Assembly: GCF_018390515.1 (NCBI RefSeq) | Contig: NZ_JAHBBK010000003.1 | Coordinates: 806,001 to 870,000 of the forward strand | From: Mucilaginibacter sp. Bleaf8 | GTDB taxonomy: Bacteria > Bacteroidota > Bacteroidia > Sphingobacteriales > Sphingobacteriaceae | Length of the DNA stretch: 64,000 nucleotides | Reading direction: 5' to 3' | Part shown: piece after piece, positions 26,976 through 36,833 of the stretch | Numbering within the stretch: the first letter of the stretch is position 1 | Layout: each line of letters begins with the position of its first letter | Notes under the pieces: model-generated | The model's input: the letters and a program-made list of their open reading frames with translations, nothing else | Told to the model about the DNA's origin: nothing | The model's database searches: none | Translations under genes and position numbers: made by a program

Positions 26976-27665
26976 ATGAATAAAGAGATCAAGATAGCAC
27001 TGGTTGAGGATGATGAAAATCTGCGGTTTTTAGTAGCCGAGCGCCTGGAATCGGAAGGATACAAGGTGCTGGAAGCTGCAAACGGTACCGATGCCGAAAA
27101 AATTATATTGGAAAATCAGCCTGATATTGTTTTGCTGGACTGGATGCTGCCGGGTAAGCAAGGGTCAGAAGTTTGTACCAGTATCCGCGAAAAAGGATTT
27201 GATAAGCTGGTGATTATGATGACGGCAAAAGCGCAAGACGTGGATAAGATTGAGGCTTATAACTTTGGCGTGTCTGATTATATCACTAAGCCTTTCAATA
27301 TGGATGTGCTGGTGGCCATGATTGATAACAAGATCAAGTTTTCGCTGAATAGTGAAAAGTCAGAAGTGTACCGCTTTGCGGATATGGAGCATCATCCCAA
27401 TACGCACCTGCTGGTAAAAGCCGGGCGTAAAATTGAGCTGACCATTCTGGAAAACCGTATCCTGTTATATTTTCTGAAAAATAAGAACAAGGTCATCAAC
27501 CGTGAAGAACTGATGATGGAGGTTTGGGGCTATAATACCGATGTAAATACCCGGACTCTGGATATGCATATTGTAAGGTTGCGCAAAAAAATCGAGAGCA
27601 ATCCCGATTCGCCGCAATATCTGCAAACAGTAAGGGGCATAGGTTATAAGTTTGCTCACGAATAA
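26976..27665 (+). CDS. OmpR/PhoB-family response regulator
   Basis: 229 residues: a receiver domain (VEDDENLRF, phospho-acceptor D55 in LLDWMLPG, MTAKAQD, and K in ITKPFN) followed by a winged-helix Trans_reg_C DNA-binding domain (ENRILLYFLKNKNKVINREELM... RGIGYKF). Partner of the kinase at 25332-26972, 3 bases upstream. Ends at a terminator. Targets unknown. Confidence 0.95.
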   Translation: MNKEIKIALVEDDENLRFLVAERLESEGYKVLEAANGTDAEKIILENQPDIVLLDWMLPGKQGSEVCTSIREKGFDKLVIMMTAKAQDVDKIEAYNFGVSDYITKPFNMDVLVAMIDNKIKFSLNSEKSEVYRFADMEHHPNTHLLVKAGRKIELTILENRILLYFLKNKNKVINREELMMEVWGYNTDVNTRTLDMHIVRLRKKIESNPDSPQYLQTVRGIGYKFAHE

Positions 27666-27666
27666 C

Positions 27667-27700
27667 AAAAGGCCGGTATTTATCATGATACCGGCCTTTT
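27667..27700 (+). terminator. Rho-independent terminator after the response regulator
   Basis: A perfect 13-bp stem (27667-27679 with 27688-27700), loop TTATCATG, ending in TTTT, one base after the stop codon. Confidence 0.85.
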
Positions 27701-27808
27701 GCTTTAATTGGCCCGAAAGTAAGCGTGTAACTTTTTATACTCAAAATCAGTAAACGGGTATGAACTGGGGCTTTTGCTTATCCATAAAGCCAAATGCGTA
27801 ATTATTTG

Positions 27809-27816
27809 TAATTTTG
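27809..27816 (+). promoter_or_regulatory. -7 box before the hybrid kinase
   Basis: TAATTTTG matches TAnnTTTG. It lies 83 bases before the chosen start at 27900 and downstream of the longest possible ATG at 27774, supporting the shorter protein. No -33 element at the usual distance. Confidence 0.4.
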
Positions 27817-27899
27817 CAAAAATTATAAGCCGTAGCCTTGATCCCTGGCCGGCAGTTCACAATTTTTTCATGCTGAATAATTTAATTTATCTGTATAGG

Positions 27900-30800
27900 A
27901 TGCGGTATTTGCTGCTGCTGTTCTTTGTTGTACTATCTTTTTCGGGGCATGCACAGCAATTGAAATTTACCCACCTGTCAACCGAGAACGGGCTGTCGCA
28001 AAATACGGTTCACTGTATTTTGAAAGACCGCTACGGCTTTATGTGGTTTGGTACCGAAGATGGCTTGAACCGTTATGACGGCTATAAATTTATTGTTTAC
28101 CGTAATAATGCCAGGGATAAAAGCAGCATAGCAGGCAATTTTATCAACGCACTTTACCAGGATGGCAAAGGCAATATATGGGTGGGTACCAATGGCGGCC
28201 TCAGCTTATACAACCGGGCAACCGAAACCTTTGTTAATTATTATCAAAATAACCGCGACAAGTACTCGATAAGTGATAATGAGATTACGGCCTTACAAGG
28301 CGATGATGATGGCAACCTGTGGGTTGGTACCTACCGCAACCTTAATCTCTTTAACCCCAAAAATGGTAAGACAATAAGGTACAAGTGTTATGAGCGCGAC
28401 TCCTGTACGATATCAAACAATACTATTACCGCTATCGTTCAGGATAGCCGGCACCGTATTTGGGTAGCTACGCAAAACGGGCTCAATCTGTATAACAAAC
28501 AAACCAAAAAGTTTGTACGCTACCAGTATGATAAAAACCCCGGCCTGCACAATATACATGCACTGGCCGATGATGGCAACGGAAATTTATGGATAGCAAC
28601 CGATCATGATGGATTAAGAAGCATCAATCAGAGCACCGGGCAGGTAACTGCTTACCGGAATTTACCATCACATTATTATAGTTTAGGCAGCAACGCTACT
28701 TTCACCATCACTAAAGCAGGCAATGGTAACTTATGGATTGGTACCGAAGCCGGTTTAGATTACTATAATAAAGCCGATAGTACGTTTACCACTTATGTAA
28801 ACAATCCGGATGATGACCGTAGCCTGTCTTTTGCCTCTGTGCGGGCAGTGTATGTGGATAATCTGGGTATAGTTTGGGTGTCAACCTATTCGGGCGGCAT
28901 CAGTAAGTATGATAGGAATCTGGCTCTGTTTAATCGTTACCGTTATCAAAAGGGTAATGCGCAAGGGCTTAATTACCGTGTGGTAACTTCCTTTGCCGAA
29001 AATAACGATGGCAATATATGGGTAGGTACCGATGGCGGTGGATTGAATTTGTTGAACACCAAGACCAACACCTTTACGCATTACCAGAACATACCCGGCA
29101 ATAGTAATTCATTGTCTAATAACGCAGTTTTGGCATTGCTTAAAAGCCGCAGCAGTAAATCGCTATGGATAGGTACTTACCTCGGCGGGCTTAACCGGCT
29201 CGATCTGGGCACCAATACGTTTATTCGTTATACTGCAGGCAACGGTGCTACTTCATTGAGTGATGATAAAGTATACAGTATTTTTGAGGATTCGCACCGG
29301 AATGTATGGGTGGGTACCAATGCTGGCGGGGTTAACCGGATTGATGGAGTTACTGGTTTGGTTACCCGTTTTCGCCGTAATCCGGATAAGGACTATGATG
29401 AAAACAGCCTGGCATCCGATGTGATACGTTGCTTTTATGAACATACCGACGGCAGTATCTGGATAGGTACTTACAACGGGGGCATAAGTGTATACCAGCC
29501 GCAAAACGGAAAGTTCAGCCAGCTAAATAAAGGCAACAGCGGGCTGTCAAGCAATATCGTTTATAACATTCACCGAGATAAAAAGGGTACTGTTTGGGTG
29601 GGTACCATGGGTGGAGGCTTAAATAAGTTTGATGCCCGTAGCAGGCGTTTTATCAGCTATACCACGCAGGATGGTTTGCCCAATAACACCATCAATAGTA
29701 TAGTTGAAGATAAGGAAGGTAAACTATGGCTTAGCACTAATAACGGCATTAGCCAGCTGGATCCGCAGCGGGATAAATTCAAAAACTATACATTGGAAAA
29801 TGGTCTTCAGAACTACGAATTCAGCTTGAACGCCGGACTTATATCCAGCCAGGGCGAGGTTTATATGGGCGGTATTAACGGCTTCAATGCATTCAACCCG
29901 GCGGTAATTCCTGTAAATGCAAGCCGTCCGGTAGTAAGGCTTACCGATTTTGAGCTGTTCAATAAAAAAGTATTGGCAGGTACCAAAGGCTCACCGCTAC
30001 AACAGTCTATTACCCAGATTTCTGAGCTTACTTTAAAACACAGCCAAAGTGTATTCACCATCCGTTTTTCGGCCATGGATTATACCCTGCCGCATGAAAA
30101 CCAGTATGCTTACATGCTGGATGGCTTTGAAGACGACTGGAACTTTATTGGTACCCATCATTCTGTAACCTATACCAATCTGGATCCGGGTACTTATACG
30201 TTCAGGGTAAAAGCCGCTAATAACGAAGGCGTGTGGGGTAAAGAAACAACACTTGTCATCAAAGTACGGCCACCTTTCTGGCTTACCTGGTGGTTCCGGT
30301 TGCTGGCTGTTATGGTGATACTGGCCCTGATTTATCTGGTAAATCGTTACCGGATGCGGAAAATGAACCAACAGCGGCACGAATTGGAAAGGCTGGTAGC
30401 CGAGCGTACCCGGCAGGTACAAAAGCAAAGCGATGACTTGCATGCGTTGAATGAGGAATTGCAGAGCCAGTCTGAAGAAATGTTGACGCAGGCCGAGGAG
30501 TTGCAAACGGTCAATGAAGAGCTCATGACCCAAACGGAAGAACTGCAATCCTTAAACGAAGAGTTGCATGAGCAGCGCCTGCATGAGCAGCAGGCTAGGG
30601 CGGAGGCGGAGAGGGCAAATCAGGCCAAGAGCGTTTTTTTGGCTACCATGAGCCATGAGATCAGAACGCCCATGAATGGTGTGATCGGGATGGCATCACT
30701 ACTGGCCCAAACGGAACTTACCACCGAGCAGCATGAGTACGCCGAAACTATTGTACACAGCGGCGAGGCCTTGCTCAATATTATTAATGGTATACTCGAC

Positions 30801-32171
30801 TTTTCAAAAATAGAGTCGGGCAAGCTGGAGCTGGATCCGCATGAATTTAAACTGCACACCTGCGTAGAAGAAGTGTTGGATTTGTTTGCAGCAAAAGCAG
30901 CCGAAAGCAATTTGGATTTGCTATACCACATTGATCCGCAAGTGCCCGATTTGTTGAAGGGCGATAGCATGCGCCTGCGGCAGATACTGATGAACTTGCT
31001 GAGCAATGCCATTAAGTTTACCCACCAGGGCGAGGTACTGCTGGAGGTGATGCCACTTGAGTTAGACGGTAATCGGCAGGCTATCCAATTTGTAATAAGC
31101 GATACAGGTATAGGTATACCGGCCGACAGGCTTTCGGGCTTGTTTAAGCCCTTTACGCAGGTTGATTCATCCACCACGCGGCGTTATGGCGGTACCGGAC
31201 TGGGGCTGGCCATCAGCGAGCGTTTGGTTAAACTGATGGGTGGCCAAATTAAAGTAGAAAGCCAGTTAGGGAAAGGTACTAAGTTCAGTTTCTCTATACA
31301 ATGTACGGTGCTGCAACCAAGCCAGGCGCAGGTTTTTGACATGCCCGATGTAAAAGGCCGTCGGATACTGATTGTGGATGACAATAAAACCAACCTGCGC
31401 ATCTTAAAACTACAGCTCGAGCAATGGGAAATGCAGGTAGTAACAGCATTAACAGCTCACGAAGCCTTGCTTTTAATTAACGCAGGGCATGTATTTGATC
31501 TGGTTATCACCGATATGCAAATGCCCGAAATGGACGGAATTCAATTAGCCGAAACCATGAAGCACACTCATTCGCAAATGCCGGTGATTTTACTTAGCTC
31601 TGTTGGTGATGAAACACGTAAAAAGCATCCTGATTTATTCAACTCCGTTTTAATTAAGCCTGTAAAGCTACACCATTTAAGTACAGCCGTACAAAATGCC
31701 TTGAAACGAAATATCCTGGCGGCTACTGATACCGAAAAGCCGAAAATCCGCGAGCAACTGTTAAGTGTTGCTTTTGCACAAGAGTTTCCATTAAGGTTGT
31801 TGGTAGCTGAGGATAATCCGATTAATCAAAAGCTGATAGGTAGAATCTTGGCCAAGCTGGGGTATGAGCCTGTTATGGTGGTAAATGGCCTGGAGGTATT
31901 ACAAATAGTAAAGCAGAACAGCCATGATGTGATTTTAATGGACATTCAGATGCCCGAAATGGATGGTTTGGAAGCTACCCGCGCTATTCGCCGGGAGGCT
32001 GATATCCGCCAACCCTATATTGCAGCCATGACGGCCAATGCCATGCCCGAAGATGAGCAGGAATGCTACAGGGCCGGTATGGATAATTATATCTCCAAGC
32101 CGCTTAAACTGGAGGTGTTACTGCATGTTTTGGAAGCAGCTTATAAAGCGACCAGAATTAAACCTGACTAA
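27900..32171 (+). CDS. Hybrid sensor histidine kinase with 14-repeat propeller sensor and two receiver domains
   Basis: 1423 residues from ATG 27900, which begins the signal peptide [19 protein letters not shown]. The periplasmic part has about 14 Reg_prop repeats (WxGTxxGLxxY type, from MWFGTEDGL to YMGGINGF), enough for two seven-bladed propellers, then a Y_Y_Y domain and a helix at about 793-815. A long heptad-rich coiled coil (about 820-905) leads to HisKA (H919 in MSHEIRTP), HATPase_c, and two receiver domains with D1205 ([10 protein letters not shown]) and D1348 ([10 protein letters not shown]). Unlike classic Bacteroides hybrid regulators there is no AraC-type DNA-binding domain, so output must pass to another protein. 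Likely senses a glycan or other extracellular ligand. Confidence 0.94.
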   Translation: MRYLLLLFFVVLSFSGHAQQLKFTHLSTENGLSQNTVHCILKDRYGFMWFGTEDGLNRYDGYKFIVYRNNARDKSSIAGNFINALYQDGKGNIWVGTNGGLSLYNRATETFVNYYQNNRDKYSISDNEITALQGDDDGNLWVGTYRNLNLFNPKNGKTIRYKCYERDSCTISNNTITAIVQDSRHRIWVATQNGLNLYNKQTKKFVRYQYDKNPGLHNIHALADDGNGNLWIATDHDGLRSINQSTGQVTAYRNLPSHYYSLGSNATFTITKAGNGNLWIGTEAGLDYYNKADSTFTTYVNNPDDDRSLSFASVRAVYVDNLGIVWVSTYSGGISKYDRNLALFNRYRYQKGNAQGLNYRVVTSFAENNDGNIWVGTDGGGLNLLNTKTNTFTHYQNIPGNSNSLSNNAVLALLKSRSSKSLWIGTYLGGLNRLDLGTNTFIRYTAGNGATSLSDDKVYSIFEDSHRNVWVGTNAGGVNRIDGVTGLVTRFRRNPDKDYDENSLASDVIRCFYEHTDGSIWIGTYNGGISVYQPQNGKFSQLNKGNSGLSSNIVYNIHRDKKGTVWVGTMGGGLNKFDARSRRFISYTTQDGLPNNTINSIVEDKEGKLWLSTNNGISQLDPQRDKFKNYTLENGLQNYEFSLNAGLISSQGEVYMGGINGFNAFNPAVIPVNASRPVVRLTDFELFNKKVLAGTKGSPLQQSITQISELTLKHSQSVFTIRFSAMDYTLPHENQYAYMLDGFEDDWNFIGTHHSVTYTNLDPGTYTFRVKAANNEGVWGKETTLVIKVRPPFWLTWWFRLLAVMVILALIYLVNRYRMRKMNQQRHELERLVAERTRQVQKQSDDLHALNEELQSQSEEMLTQAEELQTVNEELMTQTEELQSLNEELHEQRLHEQQARAEAERANQAKSVFLATMSHEIRTPMNGVIGMASLLAQTELTTEQHEYAETIVHSGEALLNIINGILDFSKIESGKLELDPHEFKLHTCVEEVLDLFAAKAAESNLDLLYHIDPQVPDLLKGDSMRLRQILMNLLSNAIKFTHQGEVLLEVMPLELDGNRQAIQFVISDTGIGIPADRLSGLFKPFTQVDSSTTRRYGGTGLGLAISERLVKLMGGQIKVESQLGKGTKFSFSIQCTVLQPSQAQVFDMPDVKGRRILIVDDNKTNLRILKLQLEQWEMQVVTALTAHEALLLINAGHVFDLVITDMQMPEMDGIQLAETMKHTHSQMPVILLSSVGDETRKKHPDLFNSVLIKPVKLHHLSTAVQNALKRNILAATDTEKPKIREQLLSVAFAQEFPLRLLVAEDNPINQKLIGRILAKLGYEPVMVVNGLEVLQIVKQNSHDVILMDIQMPEMDGLEATRAIRREADIRQPYIAAMTANAMPEDEQECYRAGMDNYISKPLKLEVLLHVLEAAYKATRIKPD

Positions 32172-32788
32172 ATTTTAGTATAAGCTTTAGCGCTGATAAA
32201 TTTGCCATAAAAGTGTTGTTGTGCCGTTAAGCTATATTGATATTGTTTAAATACCGCGTCTGTTTGCGGTAGCTTATTTACCTCAACGGCCTGGAGCAGC
32301 TTAAAAAAGCGATACATGGTTTTGAGCATCAGCCTTTGCCAAAAAGGCCCGGTAAGTTCAAAATCAGTGTTAAGCCATAAGCCATTTGGTTGAAGTTGGT
32401 TGTGCAGTTGCCCGAAAGTTTTACGTAGTGCCTCATCTGTAAAATTGTCAAACAGAAATGCGGTGATGATTACATCATACGAAATCGCATTTTTGACGTT
32501 GCCGATATCATCCGTAACAAAGCTTACCCGGTTGCCGCCAATGTTGCGCTTGCGCGATAGTAACATCATTTTGGCCGATATCTCTACGTAGGTAATGTCT
32601 AAGCCCGATGAATAATGTTGGGTTAGCGCTTCCAGTATTTGCCCGGTACCGCCACCCACAATCAAAATGCGGCTATTGGGCTTAATGAGATGCAGAAAAT
32701 GGTTTTGTGCGTTTACCTGGCTTTTGCCGAATACAAGATGGGACAGGCGGTCGTAAAACCAGGCGGTACGGTCATAATTGGCTGCCAT
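32168..32788 (-). CDS. Class I SAM-dependent methyltransferase
   Basis: 206 residues with a Rossmann methyltransferase core: motif [16 protein letters not shown] (39-53), then [10 protein letters not shown] (acidic residue after beta-2) and [11 protein letters not shown] (motif II). The remainder of the fold is short but complete. Substrate unknown. The stop overlaps the convergent hybrid-kinase stop by 4 bases, and the start is 2 bases after the UbiA-like gene, so the two are co-transcribed and may modify the same lipid. Confidence 0.85.
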   Translation of the reverse strand: MAANYDRTAWFYDRLSHLVFGKSQVNAQNHFLHLIKPNSRILIVGGGTGQILEALTQHYSSGLDITYVEISAKMMLLSRKRNIGGNRVSFVTDDIGNVKNAISYDVIITAFLFDNFTDEALRKTFGQLHNQLQPNGLWLNTDFELTGPFWQRLMLKTMYRFFKLLQAVEVNKLPQTDAVFKQYQYSLTAQQHFYGKFISAKAYTKI

Positions 32789-32790
32789 AT

Positions 32791-33666
32791 TTACAGAAGC
32801 TTAAAAATGAGCAGTGCCACGTACTGTAATATCAATACCCCATCCAAAAAGAAAAAGTAATAGTATTCATCTTTTTTCCGGTGCGATTTAAAGATCAGCC
32901 AGCCGGTAATGGCGGTGGTAAGCGTTAGTGCCCAAAAATCGTTGCTGAAACCGTTGTTGCGGAATATGAACAAAAGACCAATGTAGCCCGCCAGTAAAAG
33001 CTGGCAAAACAGGTATGCATTCTTTTCGCCCCAGGCTACGGGGATGGTTTTTAAGCCGGCAATCTGGTCCTGAAACAGGTCGCGTATATCAAAGGGTACT
33101 GTCAGGGCCGCAATAAACAAAAAGCGCTTGGCGATCAAGATAAGCGTATCCTGCATGGATACATGGCTCAGGTGCGCATGTTGTGCCTCCAATACGGGCA
33201 GTAATACGCAGCTTAATGTCCACACCAGGGTAATAGAGAGCGCTTTTAACCCCGGCACATTACGCAGCCCCGATTTACGCTTGCCATTGCTGAACAAAGG
33301 TAAGCCATACGCAAATGATAAAGCTGCCAATGATAAGAGCAACAGCTTTGACGAAAATGATACCAGGAAAAATAATGGAATTAACGACAGTAAGCAAATT
33401 ATAGTAAAGGTAACCATTAGCCTGTGCCGGGCAAAAAACCAACGTACGCGGTGGTAAGAGGAGTTTTCGGGATGTTTAGGCCGGATAATGAGTATGCAGA
33501 AATTATACAAGCCCAGCGTTGAGGTAAATAACAATACCAGCACCGGATAAACCGGTTGTGCACCTATCAAATGAAAAGTAACCAGCCCTTGTGCCACAGC
33601 GCATAACGCAATAAATACGTTGCTGAAAAGCAAGAAGTCAAAGGCAGGCAGCAGTAACTTTTTCAT
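32791..33666 (-). CDS. UbiA-superfamily-like membrane protein
   Basis: 291 residues with about eight helices. The second Asp-rich motif of UbiA prenyltransferases is clear (FDIRDLFQDQIAGLKTIPV, about residues 202-220). The first motif, NxxxDxxxD, is not: the matching stretch is YNFCILIIRPK (about 53-63), with neither Asp. The protein could be a divergent prenyltransferase or a non-catalytic relative. Its pairing with a methyltransferase suggests prenylated aromatic lipid chemistry, which is only inference. Confidence 0.75.
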   Translation of the reverse strand: MKKLLLPAFDFLLFSNVFIALCAVAQGLVTFHLIGAQPVYPVLVLLFTSTLGLYNFCILIIRPKHPENSSYHRVRWFFARHRLMVTFTIICLLSLIPLFFLVSFSSKLLLLSLAALSFAYGLPLFSNGKRKSGLRNVPGLKALSITLVWTLSCVLLPVLEAQHAHLSHVSMQDTLILIAKRFLFIAALTVPFDIRDLFQDQIAGLKTIPVAWGEKNAYLFCQLLLAGYIGLLFIFRNNGFSNDFWALTLTTAITGWLIFKSHRKKDEYYYFFFLDGVLILQYVALLIFKLL

Positions 33667-33834
33667 TTATAAATGCAATGATAAATATCCTGCCTTTGTT
33701 TGCGAATTATTTTATGAGAATGATGGTTTGGATTTGTGCAAACGAGAAGTAGCCCCTGCGATAAAGCAGCTTACAAACTGTTCAGCATAACTAAATGTAT
33801 TGTAAGATGCACAAGGATTTCGAGCAACGGTAGC

Positions 33835-35112
33835 TTATCCTACCTTTTTCGGATCATTGCCCGATCTCAGTTCAAATATGGTAATCTCCGGCAAAATACC
33901 TACCCGGCCCGGATAACCTAAAAAGCCGTAACCTACGTTCACATACAGTTGCTGATTACCCTCATGGTACAATCCGGCCCACTCTTTATACACAAACTGG
34001 ATTGGGCTCCACTGAAAATGCTCGGTTTGCACACCAAACTGCATACCGTGCGTATGGCCCGAAAACATCATATCAATTTGCGGGTAGTTGGGTACTACCT
34101 GCGCTTGCCAATGGGAGGGATCGTGCGACAGGAGCAGCTTTACCGGCAAATCGTCGGTATTTTGCACAGCCAGATCCATACGGCCATATTTGGGGAAACG
34201 ACTAAGCAATCCCCAGTTTTCAATGCCCAAAATGCCAATTTCTTCGCCATCTACTTTTAGCCGGCGGTTATCGTTCATCAGCAAGTCCCAACCCATATTT
34301 TTATGAGTGGTTTTTAAATCGTCGAGGTTTTTCTTTTTAGCTGCGGCATCGGGCCACCAGGAGTAGTCGCCATAATCATGGTTGCCTAAGGTTGAGTACA
34401 CGCCCAGCGGCGCTTTTACTTTGGCAAAAATATCCTGGTACTCGCGCATTTCATTGCTTTGGGCATTTACCAAATCGCCGGTGAAGAATATAAAGTCGGG
34501 CTTTTCGCCTAACAGCAATTCCACACCGCCCAGCACTGCTTTCTTATTATAGAAGCTGCCGGAGTGGATGTCAGAAATCTGGCCGAGCCGTATACCGTCA
34601 AACTTTTTTGGCAGATTGGGCAGGTAAACGGTACGTCGCCTTACCCTGTAGTTATATACACCATTGATAATGCCATAGCTCAGGCCTGCTAAAGGGAGCG
34701 TAGCTGCAATCAAACCGGCCTTAATTAAAAACTCAGAACGTGGAATGGCATCTGGCTTAGGTTGGCTGGCCGGAAATTCCGGCTCTTCCTTTTTGCGTTT
34801 GCGGGCAATGGATAAGGTCAATCGCCGTATATCATCAACCAGTATAAATGGCAAAAAACATACTTTACAAGCCAGCAGCAAAAAGAACAGCAACAGAACA
34901 GCCCCTTTAAAGCCTACCGAAAACTTGATGAACACACTTGCTATTAAACCTATAACCAGCAGGACAGATATAGCCCAGTAACCGATTTGAAAAGTACGGC
35001 CTTGTATAAAGCGCGATTTTTTTAACGTACTACGCAATCCGTTGCTGATGTACACATCGGCCAGTAAAAGACCAATACAAATAAGAATAATAGTGAGGCC
35101 GTGTCCCTCCAT
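33835..35112 (-). CDS. Membrane-bound metallophosphoesterase
   Basis: 425 residues from ATG 35112. Four N-terminal helices (about 6-25, 39-60, 64-90 and 125-148) precede a calcineurin-like phosphoesterase domain with all motifs: SDIHSG, TGDLVN, LGNHDYGDY, LSHDPSHW and SGHTHGMQFG. This is the YkuE/YaeI type, whose members include lipid-modifying phosphoesterases; the active site faces the periplasm or the membrane surface. A start at 35133 would read through part of the GC-rich repeat and is less likely. Separated from the AAA gene upstream by an inverted-repeat pair. Confidence 0.9.
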   Translation of the reverse strand: MEGHGLTIILICIGLLLADVYISNGLRSTLKKSRFIQGRTFQIGYWAISVLLVIGLIASVFIKFSVGFKGAVLLLFFLLLACKVCFLPFILVDDIRRLTLSIARKRKKEEPEFPASQPKPDAIPRSEFLIKAGLIAATLPLAGLSYGIINGVYNYRVRRRTVYLPNLPKKFDGIRLGQISDIHSGSFYNKKAVLGGVELLLGEKPDFIFFTGDLVNAQSNEMREYQDIFAKVKAPLGVYSTLGNHDYGDYSWWPDAAAKKKNLDDLKTTHKNMGWDLLMNDNRRLKVDGEEIGILGIENWGLLSRFPKYGRMDLAVQNTDDLPVKLLLSHDPSHWQAQVVPNYPQIDMMFSGHTHGMQFGVQTEHFQWSPIQFVYKEWAGLYHEGNQQLYVNVGYGFLGYPGRVGILPEITIFELRSGNDPKKVG

Positions 35113-35132
35113 AAATAAATCAATTTGCCCCA

Positions 35133-35210
35133 CCCCAACCCTCCCCGGTAGGGAGGGGGCAAAATAAGTAAAAGTTAAAAGCCCTCCCTACCGGGGAGGG
35201 TTGGGAGGGG
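35133..35210. repeat. GC-rich inverted repeat pair downstream of the AAA gene
   Basis: Two near-perfect reverse-complement copies of a 25-base unit with core CCCTCCCCGGTAGGGAGGG (itself a hairpin) lie at 35133-35157 and 35182-35206, spaced by an AT-rich 24 bases. The right copy is extended by GGGAGGGG. It starts 8 bases after the AAA gene's stop. The same unit occurs again at 36719-36832. Confidence 0.85.
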
Positions 35211-35217
35211 CTGTTTC

Positions 35218-36714
35218 TTAGTAACGGTCGTCGTCCAGATCGTCTTCATCGGGCTGCATGTTAAACAAGCTGTCGAACATGTCCGAAAAGGCAAAGCCGT
35301 TATCCAAAAATCCTTTGTTCAGTTGTGAAAATTCAGCCAGCCCGTGCAGCACGAATTCCATCAGCAGCAACTGCTGATTTTCGCTCAGGCGTGGATGAAA
35401 CTGTTTGACCACATCTTTTAATCCGGTGATTGAATGAAGCAGTTTTTTATATTCCTGTAAAGGCAAGTCATCAATCAGCGACAGGTTGTTGCCCGCTGCA
35501 AACCAGTTTACCACCTCGGCATACGGGTTAGATTTTTTGCTTTTCTTGGCCTTTTCCGGATCCGGGAAAAACTGCAGCATCAGTGTGCGTACCGCTTTAC
35601 CGATCAGGATGTTGGCCACCTTGGCCGGGCCTTCCAGCTCGCCCTCATACACCAGCTCAATTTTACCGGTGATGGCAGGTATCACGCCCAAAAAGTCGGA
35701 TATGCGTACAAATGTACTTTTTTCGCCGTTAATTATCATCCGGCGCTCGGCATTGCTAATCAGGTTCTCGTAAGCTGAAATGGTTAAACGGGCCGATACC
35801 CCCGATTTTTTGTCGATGTATTCCGAGTTACGGGCTTCAAAAGCTATTTGCTCTACCAAATCCTTCACCAGGCCATCAGCCTCAACGGCTACGCGTTGTT
35901 CCGGCGAAAGCAGCGCTTCCTGCTGGGTGATTTTGCGCGAAATTTCCACCGTACGTGGATAGTGGGTTAATATCTGGCTCTCAATACGGTCTTTCAATGG
36001 GGTTACTATTGAACCGCGGTTGGTATAGTCCTCAGGGTTGGCTGTAAACACAAATTGCAGATCAAGCGGCAGGCGCAGTTTAAAACCACGTATCTGGATG
36101 TCTTTTTCCTGCAAGATATTAAACAGCGATACCTGAATGCGGGCCTGCAAGTCGGGCAGCTCGTTAATTACAAAAATGCCCCGGTGCGCACGCGGTATCA
36201 AACCAAAGTGAATTACGCGTTCGTCCGAATAAGTTAGTTTCAGGGTAGCTGCTTTGATGGGGTCCACGTCGCCTATCAGGTCGGCCACGGTAACATCAGG
36301 CGTTGCCAGTTTTTCGGTGTAGCGCTCTGAGCGATGTACCCAGGCAATAGGAGTATCGTCACCTTTGGTCACTATCTCGTTATGGCCATACCAGGATATC
36401 GGGTTCAGCGGATCATCATACAATTCAGAACCTTCAATGTAAGGCACGTACTCATCCAGCAGGTTTACCAGCAAGCGTGCAATACGTGTTTTGGCCTGGC
36501 CGCGCAATCCCAGCAATAAAATATTGTGGCGTGATAGTATAGCAGTTTGCAGATCCGGAATAACGGTATCCTCATAACCTACAATACCTTCAAAGCCGCC
36601 TTCGCGTTTTTGCAGTTGTAAAATCAGGTTTTCTCTCAGCTCATCCTTAACCGACCGGCTGCGATAGTCTGTCTTTTTTAATTCTCCTAATGTTTTTATA
36701 TCTAATAAGTTCAT
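35218..36714 (-). CDS. AAA+ ATPase, MoxR/magnesium-chelatase-like
   Basis: 498 residues. Walker A is GLRGQAKT (about 68-75; the GxAKT form is usual for MoxR proteins). Walker B reads GIFVINELP, with Asn where Asp is normal. Arginine-rich sensor segments (PLKDRIESQILTHYP) and a C-terminal helical domain follow. MoxR-type ATPases act as chaperones with VWA-domain partners, often inserting metals or cofactors. The partner gene (VWA, 36834-37931) lies just upstream on the same strand. The C-terminus is very acidic (PDEDDLDDDRY). Flanked on both sides by paired GC-rich repeats. Confidence 0.9.
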   Translation of the reverse strand: MNLLDIKTLGELKKTDYRSRSVKDELRENLILQLQKREGGFEGIVGYEDTVIPDLQTAILSRHNILLLGLRGQAKTRIARLLVNLLDEYVPYIEGSELYDDPLNPISWYGHNEIVTKGDDTPIAWVHRSERYTEKLATPDVTVADLIGDVDPIKAATLKLTYSDERVIHFGLIPRAHRGIFVINELPDLQARIQVSLFNILQEKDIQIRGFKLRLPLDLQFVFTANPEDYTNRGSIVTPLKDRIESQILTHYPRTVEISRKITQQEALLSPEQRVAVEADGLVKDLVEQIAFEARNSEYIDKKSGVSARLTISAYENLISNAERRMIINGEKSTFVRISDFLGVIPAITGKIELVYEGELEGPAKVANILIGKAVRTLMLQFFPDPEKAKKSKKSNPYAEVVNWFAAGNNLSLIDDLPLQEYKKLLHSITGLKDVVKQFHPRLSENQQLLLMEFVLHGLAEFSQLNKGFLDNGFAFSDMFDSLFNMQPDEDDLDDDRY

Positions 36715-36718
36715 TGAG

Positions 36719-36832
36719 CCCCTCCCAAACCCTCCCCGGTAGGGAGGGCTTTTGGTTAGTTTTTGATTTTTTAAATTGATTATAGTGCTTGCCCCTTTAT
36801 TTAGCCCTCCGGGTAGGAAGGGTTAGGTTGGA
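36719..36832. repeat. Second GC-rich inverted repeat pair, between the VWA and AAA genes
   Basis: A copy with core CCCTCCCCGGTAGGGAGGG at about 36719-36749 is followed after an AT-rich spacer by a decayed reverse-complement copy (GCCCTCCGGGTAGGAAGGG, 36804-36822, continuing to 36832). The arrangement is that of 35133-35210. It occupies nearly the whole gap, from 4 bases before the AAA start to 1 base before the VWA stop. Confidence 0.75.
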
Positions 36833-36833
36833 C

